Below are positions 7,866-15,400 of a DNA stretch of 20,490 bases, piece by piece. The notes beneath the pieces are model-generated. The model searched no databases. It saw nothing but the letters and a program-made list of their open reading frames with translations, and was not told the DNA's origin. Made by a program: the position numbers and the translations under genes. The DNA lies in the IMG/VR virus record IMGVR_UViG_3300025168_000874, positions 1 through 20,490 of that record; one strand, given 5' to 3'. Origin of the DNA: a virus. The stretch's first letter is position 1, and each line of letters opens with the position of its first letter.

Positions 7866-9413
7866 ATGACAGTAAATCCAAATAGAATTCAAAAAGATTA
7901 TTATGAAGGAAATGACTATGGAGATTATCAATTTACTTCGTTACAAGATATTATAAATCAATTTTTAGTTGTATACGTTGGAGAAGGAAAAATAATTAGC
8001 AAAACAAATAAAATAGATGTTGCTTTTCATGCTCAAAGAGCTTTGCAAGAATTATCTTTTGACACATTTAAATCTGTAAAAGCACAAGAAATAGTTTTAC
8101 CGCCTTCATTACAAATGATACTTCCTCATGACTATATAAACTATACAAATTTAGCTTGGTCAGATGCTTCTGGTGTACAACACACTATTTACCCAACAAG
8201 TAAAACTTCAAATCCATTTAGTATTAGGCAAGATAACGATGGTAATTACGATTTTGGTGGTGCAACTGGTAGTTTTGCTAATTTTAATAACTCAAATTTT
8301 TCTACACCATTTGATTCAACTAACGACTGGACTGCTTCTGGTGCTAGAGTTATGTTGGCAAACGCTATTGAAAACCCAAACACTTTAGCTACTATAGATA
8401 TTTTTAACAGTGCAGCTGGTAAGTTAACGGCTAACATACATAAAGAGTTTAATAATTCAACTGGTGTTACTTTTGGTAGGCATTACAGCTGTTGGCAAGA
8501 AATAAATGTTAATGGTTTAGATGAACTTAATATTTCTGCAGATGGTATTGCGCCAGCTAATCAAACAGGTGCTTCTGGCGCTACTATAAGAATGGGTATA
8601 AGCAGTACAAAAGGTGATACAAGAACAAGTACACAGGCTGTAGCCCCAACTTTAAACGGCCAAACTTTTGGTGAAATACACCCTACATTTGGAGCTCTTG
8701 GACCTAGCTTTATACCACACATTGGAACGTCAGATAATTTAGCGTATTTGCAATGGACTGGTGGTACTGCTGCGGATAGTAGAAACCAAACGTTAAGTAG
8801 TATTGATGTTAGCGGTTATAACAATGTCTTTGTGTTAATAACAATGTTTGTTCCAGGCGATTTGTCTGCAATGGTTGACAATGCAACTGTAGATATAACA
8901 TTAGACAATATTGAACTAAGGTTTGAAGGAGATTATAACACTCTACAAGGAAACTCTGAATCTAAAACGTGGGCTAATTTTAAATCAGTTAACACTTCAG
9001 AAAACAATAATCAAGAATATAATACAGATGATTATAGTACAATAGTTGGAAAAAGATATGGGTTAGACCCTCAACATAGCCAAGTTAATGGTTCTTTTTA
9101 TATAGACAATTTAAAAGGTTTAATACATTTTAGCTCTAACATTTCAGGAAAAACTGTAATCTTAAATTATATAAGCGATAGTTTAGGTACTGATGAAGAA
9201 ATGCAAGTTCATAAGTTAGCTCAAGAAGCAATATATAAACACATAATGTATGCTATTTTGTCTACCAAAGCAAACGTGCCTGAGTACGTTGTTAGAAGGT
9301 ACAAGCAGGAAAGATTTGCTGCAACTAGACAAGCAAAACTAAGGCTATCAAATATTAAGTTAGAAGAAATAACACAAACGCTTAGAGGTAAATCTAAGTG
9401 GATAAAACACTAA
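7866..9413 (+). CDS. Head-tail connector/adaptor-like protein with inserted beta domain
   Basis: 515 residues in three parts. Residues 1-~132 look like a helical connector: FTSLQDIINQFLVVYVGEGK (23-42), then AFHAQRALQELSFDTFKS and VLPPSLQMILPHDYINY. Residues ~133-356 change character to Gly/Ser/Thr/Asn-rich beta sequence ending in a strand ITLDNIELRFEGD (344-356), which resembles the final strand of carbohydrate-binding jelly-rolls. Residues ~357-515 return to the connector type, with GTDEEMQVHKLAQEAIYKHIMYAIL, then Arg/Lys-rich helices ending LRGKSKWIKH. The first and last parts together would make a protein of about 290 residues, a more usual adaptor size, so the middle is best seen as an insertion in a surface loop. 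It lies between the 231-residue ring-like gene and the giant tail gene (three-base gaps on both sides). The adaptor role is an inference; the composite structure is visible in composition. Confidence 0.66.
   Translation: MTVNPNRIQKDYYEGNDYGDYQFTSLQDIINQFLVVYVGEGKIISKTNKIDVAFHAQRALQELSFDTFKSVKAQEIVLPPSLQMILPHDYINYTNLAWSDASGVQHTIYPTSKTSNPFSIRQDNDGNYDFGGATGSFANFNNSNFSTPFDSTNDWTASGARVMLANAIENPNTLATIDIFNSAAGKLTANIHKEFNNSTGVTFGRHYSCWQEINVNGLDELNISADGIAPANQTGASGATIRMGISSTKGDTRTSTQAVAPTLNGQTFGEIHPTFGALGPSFIPHIGTSDNLAYLQWTGGTAADSRNQTLSSIDVSGYNNVFVLITMFVPGDLSAMVDNATVDITLDNIELRFEGDYNTLQGNSESKTWANFKSVNTSENNNQEYNTDDYSTIVGKRYGLDPQHSQVNGSFYIDNLKGLIHFSSNISGKTVILNYISDSLGTDEEMQVHKLAQEAIYKHIMYAILSTKANVPEYVVRRYKQERFAATRQAKLRLSNIKLEEITQTLRGKSKWIKH
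8262..8933 (+). other. Inserted jelly-roll-like domain within the connector gene
   Basis: Codons ~133-356 of the connector gene encode a beta-rich segment of low charge with repeated Gly, Thr, Ser and Asn, between helical, charged flanks. It contains NDWTASGARVMLAN and WQEINVNGLDELNISADG strands and closes with DITLDNIELRF, the sort of terminal strand seen in CBM-like beta sandwiches. Its limits are estimated to within about ten residues. Confidence 0.5.
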
Positions 9414-9416
9414 TAT

Positions 9417-12400
9417 ATGCCAGAAATTAAAAACACTTTCACTCAAGGTAAAATGAATCAAGACCTTGACGAAAGAATTGTTCCTAATGGACAGTACATA
9501 GATGCGATGAATGTTAAAGTAACGTCTTCAGACGATGCTAGTGTTGGTGTTGTTCAAAATATATTAGGTAACTACAGAGTTGAAAGTATTATACCGCCAG
9601 ATGGAGGTTATGTGTGTATAGCAACAATTGCTGATGAAAAAACTAACAAGCTGTATTGGTTTGTTACTCAAGAATCTTCTGCAACACACGCAATACTTGA
9701 GTATGATTTACTAAATCAAACACCTAAAATTGTTTTAGTAGATAAAAAAAATGATACTTTAAAGTTTACTCAAAACATTATTACAGGTATAAATATAATT
9801 GACAATTTAATTTTTTGGACTGATAATTATAATGAGCCTAAAAAAATAAATATAGATAACTGTATAAAAGGCACAGAAGAGTCAAATCCAACTGTTACAA
9901 ATTTAAACAATGCACTTCACACAAGGTTAATAGTTGAAGGTGAAGACATAGGTGATATGTCAGAAAAAAATATTACAGTTATTAAAAAAAGTCCTAAACA
10001 ATCACCTTTAATTAAAACAAACAAACCTACCAACAAGAACACACCAAGGCTGTTCGAGCAAGTTTTTCCTAGATTTTCTTTTAGATACAAATATAGCGAC
10101 GGAGAATATTCTTCTTTTGGTCCTTTTACGCAAGTAGTATTTAACCCTGTGTATGTTGCTGATGAATACGATAGAAAAGACGCGTATTCCACTAAAGACT
10201 CTCATAATTTAGCAATGACAAATTATATAGAGTCTATTGAAATATCTAATTTTATTTCTTCTAGCACTCCAAAAGACGTTACACAAATTGAAATACTTTA
10301 TAAAGAAGATGGTTCTTCTGTAGTTTTTTCTATAAAAACAATTTATTATAATGATGAAGTGTGGATTAACAACACTTACACATTAAAATCAGAAGCTATA
10401 TTTGCTGCAATACCTTCAAATCAATTTTTAAGACCTTGGGATAATGTCCCTACAAAAGCTTTAGCACAAGAAATTACAGGTAACAGAATTGTTTACGGTA
10501 ACTACACTCAAGGTTATGACTTTTTGTCTTCAGAAAGCTTTAGAATAAGTAATAAAATTAATGCTGGTTTTGGTTTAAGAGAAAACAGCTTAACTTTTGA
10601 TGAGGGTGGTTTGCCATCTTTAAAAACTCAAAGAAATTATCAAGTAGGTTTTGTTTGGGGAGATAAATACGGTAGAGAAACACCTGTTTTTACTTCTGAA
10701 GATGGAGGTGTTAATATACCTTGGTACAACAATGATTTTGAATTACTAGCAAGTAAAAGTTTGTTTTTAAAAGCAAACCTTGTTACATTTATACCTAATT
10801 GGGCTGATTACTATAAAATTTATGTAAAAGAAACATCTGGAGATTATTATAATCTACTTATGGAAAAAGCATACCCGCAGTCACACATGAATGTTTTTGA
10901 TTTTGAAGAAGACCGTGTTTGGCTTGCTTTTCCTTCTGCAGATAGAAATAAAGTTGTAGAAGAAGATTATTTAATAATTAAAAAACAACTTATTGGTGAC
11001 CATAAGCAAATAGCCATTGAAAATAAGTTTAAAATATTAGATATACAAAACGAAGCTCCTGACGCTATAAGATTTGAATACACTTCTTTAGGTAAAGCAA
11101 CACAAACTAGTGATGGTGGTAGTGGTGGGTTTTTAGATGTAACTACTGGTTTGTTTTCAAGCGCTGAGTTTAGAATTGACCAAACAACAGACATGATTCA
11201 TGTTGATAAAAATAAATGGTTAAATACTTTAGGTGGCGCATCTTTATTACTTGAAGATAATTTATATATTTCAAATTTGTATATTTACTGGAGAACAGGT
11301 GGTGACGAGTCAGAAAGATACAAAGTAGTTGGTATTCTTTTTGAAAACAACACTTATAAGCTTAAACTACAAAAACCTATTGAAATTTATGATGCTGAAA
11401 TGGCAGATTCTACTAACGCATCAAACAGTACAACAACTGTTTTAGAAACTGATTTAGAGTTTATTATTGATAGAAAAGACAAAAAAGATTTAGATGAGTT
11501 TTCAGGTAAGTTTTTTGTTCAAATAGTTTACAAAATACCAGCAATGCCAGAAAGTTTTGATTCTAACCTTCCAACAAGAATTACAGGTCAATTAAGGTCA
11601 AACTGGTTATACGACCCTATCAGCGGGGACAGTGAGGACGCTAATGGTATTATAAATGTTGGTAGTGATTCAAGTCCAGCAGAAAACGAAACCTCTGAAG
11701 TAAACACCAGTAATATCGGACCAACAACTACATCAGTTCAATGGGAGCTTTTAGCAGCGTCAATAGATGCTAATACAAATAGAGGATTTTTTATTGACAA
11801 CATGTATATGGTTGCTGGACAGCCTTTTAACGATGTGTCACAAAGCACAAGTGTTAAAATTTCTGGAAAAACTTGGATTGGCTGGTTTGAAGGACCAGCT
11901 GATACAATGCCTACATGGGGTGAGTTTGATGATGGTAGTTACGGTTGGAAAGATGGAGATTTTGACCTTGCTTTACCAACGTCTTACAGCCCTAGGCCTT
12001 TTAGTAAGTTTGGTAGTAATAGAATTTTAGATGTTACTAAAGCAATGAACGGTTTAGAAGGATTTTTAACTACTGAGGGTGGACACATAGCAAATACAAT
12101 TGGAAATATTGCGCCTATTGATGGTTATAGAAGGTGGAAAAGCTCTGGAAGTGTTCAACTTCCTTTAACTGGTCTTGGTGATAATACTTATGGTGTTTCT
12201 GAATCAGCTCCAAACGGCATACATGGAGTTCAACCTAATGAAACTGGTAGACATTTTATACATTTATCTTTTTTAGCACCAGGTGTAGATTTACATGATG
12301 GTAATTGGGAATCAAACCCATTTAATTCAGTTCAATTATTTGGAGTAAACAGCCCTGGTAGCCACATGCAAGCGATATGGGGTGGTGGTATTTTTACTGG

Positions 12401-15400
12401 TAGTGGTGAAATACTTGAAATGGAAGGTAATTATGACGAATTTGATAATCCACTAGCTGGTACACCAGGTCCTGGTGTTGGTCAAGGGTATGACGATAGG
12501 TTTGATTATAGCGAAATGAATAGAAGGCAATGGGATCCTTCGTATGGCGGTACAGATGAGCAAAATAAAGAAATTGCAAATTTTATAGAAAATATTACTA
12601 TTGGAAACACGTTTCGTTTTTCATCTAATCAAGACAAAGTATTTAAAATAATAGGTACTCCAAAAATAAAAAGAATATACAACCACACGCCTTGGATAGC
12701 GCAATATAAGTGGGACGGATCAACACAAAACCCAACTGTTAATAGTGGTTTAACATTGTGTCAAAATAGTGTTGACGAGGCTGCTAGTGCTTGGCTTGAT
12801 GATACTTCTGACGCAACTAAATTTGAATTTTCAAACGCCGACTCGTTGCAAAAGAGAATTACTGAGTTTGGAAAAGCTAGTAACAGAAGAGTTGTTTATA
12901 TATTTGAAGTAGATGAAAATCCTGTAGACACTGTTAACTTGGTTAGAGGAACTGTTGATTATGACTCTAACAGTCAGTTAGACATTACTTTTGTGTCAAA
13001 CAGCCCTAATGCTTTATTAAAAGATTTAATTAAAGGTACTGCAATATGGGAAACGGAAGCTAAGCCAGGTGAAAATTTAGACCTTTATTATGAGGCTAGT
13101 CAAGCAATACCACTGTATTTAACAAACGAAACAAACGAGCTTTTTGCACCTATAGGTTCAAAAGTAGAAATATTACTTAACGACGCTAAAAATGGTCAAT
13201 TTAATATTGATGGTGATGTTTTTTTAGAATCTTGGAATAACGCTGAAATAACAGTAACAGGTGGCGGTGATGGTAGTGATTTTGGCTTTAATGTTAAAAA
13301 TGCAGCTGACCCTGCAGAAGACATAGACTATGCAGGTGCACAAATAAGATTTTTTAGACCAGACGGTAGTTACACTACAACGCGACTAACTGGTATTCCA
13401 CAGCCGCAAACTGGAGATTTTGTAGCTATATTTAATTTAGACCCAACTTTAGATCCTTCTATGGAAGTTGGATTAAGTTACTTTAATTGTTATTCTTTTG
13501 GTAACGGTATAGAATCAAATAGAGTAAGAGATGATTTTAATGCGCCTAGTATTTCTAAAGGTGTTAAAGCTTCTTTAGTTTTAGATCAAGAATACAAAGA
13601 AGAAAATAGAAAAAATGGCTTAATATACTCTGGTATTTATAATTCAACTTCAGGTGTAAACAATTTAAATCAGTTTATAATGGCTGAAAATATTACTAAG
13701 GATTTAAACCCCACATACGGTAGTATACAAAAATTATTTCAAAGAAGAATAAGTTTAGTTGCTTTTTGTGAAGACAGGGTTGTAAGCATAACATCCAACA
13801 AAGATGCTTTGTTTAATGCTGATGGAAACTCTCAGTTAGTGTCTACTAACAACGTGCTTGGTGATGCAACACCTTTTGTAGGTGATTTTGGTATATCTAA
13901 AAATCCAGAGTCATTTGCTAAAGAAAGCTACAGGGCTTATTTTGCAGATAAACAAAGAGGCGCAGTTCTTAGGTTGTCAATGGACGGTATAACAGCTATT
14001 TCAGACTCTGGTATGGACGATTATTTTAGAGATAATTTAAAAATAGCAGGGCAAATTATAGGTAGCTACGATTCGCACAGTAAAAATTACAATATAACAT
14101 TACAAGGCGCTAATCCAGGTGAAAATATTATATCTAATAACTTTATTAGTATAGGTGTTGGAAGTGAAGATGCTCAAGCTCCTGTTGAAATAATTATTGA
14201 TGGAGATATAACTAACTACAATGATATAGTCTCGCCTACAATAGACCCTTCAACTAATATATATAATAATGACGCTATAAATATTGCCACTACAATAACA
14301 AACTATGACGCAATAGGTATTGGTGATTTAATTTCAGAAGTAACATCAACAACTACTACTACCGTGTCAAACACTGACTTTACGACAGACCCTACTAACC
14401 CAAGTTTTTACTATGGATCTTATACTGACGACCAAAAGCCAAATCCATTCGACCCAGGTCAAAACGATTTTAAAATAAAATCTTATAGTGCTAGTCCTGG
14501 TAATTTTCCAGCAAACCGTGATAGTTTTCAATATCCTACACACGACGATAACAACCCCAGTACTAACCCTACTGGTCAAGAGTCTACAAGTACTTATTTT
14601 TACGACCATCCGTCAAATATTATACCAAGTACTGACGTTTTTTGGAACCCTGAATCAAATTCTTATAATGGTCTTTACATGGGTAATCCACCTGGTACTG
14701 GTACACCGTGGTTTCATGAAAACTCTTCATCCGGTGTAGGTGAAGGTATTGTTTTTGATGGAACTTCTGCTACTAACATTATAACCTCTTTAGTAATACC
14801 AGGTGATCCAACTTACGTGTCTCCAAACCACGTACCTGCTCAAGTTCAGACTCAATATATTGATGCTGAAGATAACACAATATTTAACGGTGAAGAAGTA
14901 AAAATAAGGTTTTACTTTAGAAATGCAAATTATTTTAGTATTTTTGGTAATACAAGTCCATATATTAGAAGAATTAATATACAACTTTATGATGGCACAA
15001 CAGCGCTAGGTAATAGCGTTTTATTAGATACTGACTCTATTACCGGTAACGTAGGAAGTATGACAGACACAAACTATTCTACCTATCACATTATACCAAC
15101 ATCCTCCCCATACAGAGTAGGTTATACAACATCGGCTAGTTTTAATTTTGCAAATATTGCTCATGACAACAACGAACTACATGAAATTTATTTTAAATTT
15201 ACAGATGGTACTGAAAACGAAGGAATAGTAGTTCAAGATTTACAAGTTCATATATCAGTGGTTCATGGAGACACTAATCCTCAACAAACTGGTATTACTG
15301 CTGGATCTATATCTAGTTTAAATATTAGAAAAGTTTTTGAATTAACATCTGCTTTTGAACAAACAACAACAACAACAATAGATAACCCTCCTGTTCCAGA

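Noticed and set aside
14367-14739. Overlapping 80-83-aa frames on both strands inside the giant gene
   Set aside because: Composition is that of frame-shifted Thr/Asn-rich codons (Val/Leu/Ile-only runs). The main frame is continuous through the region.
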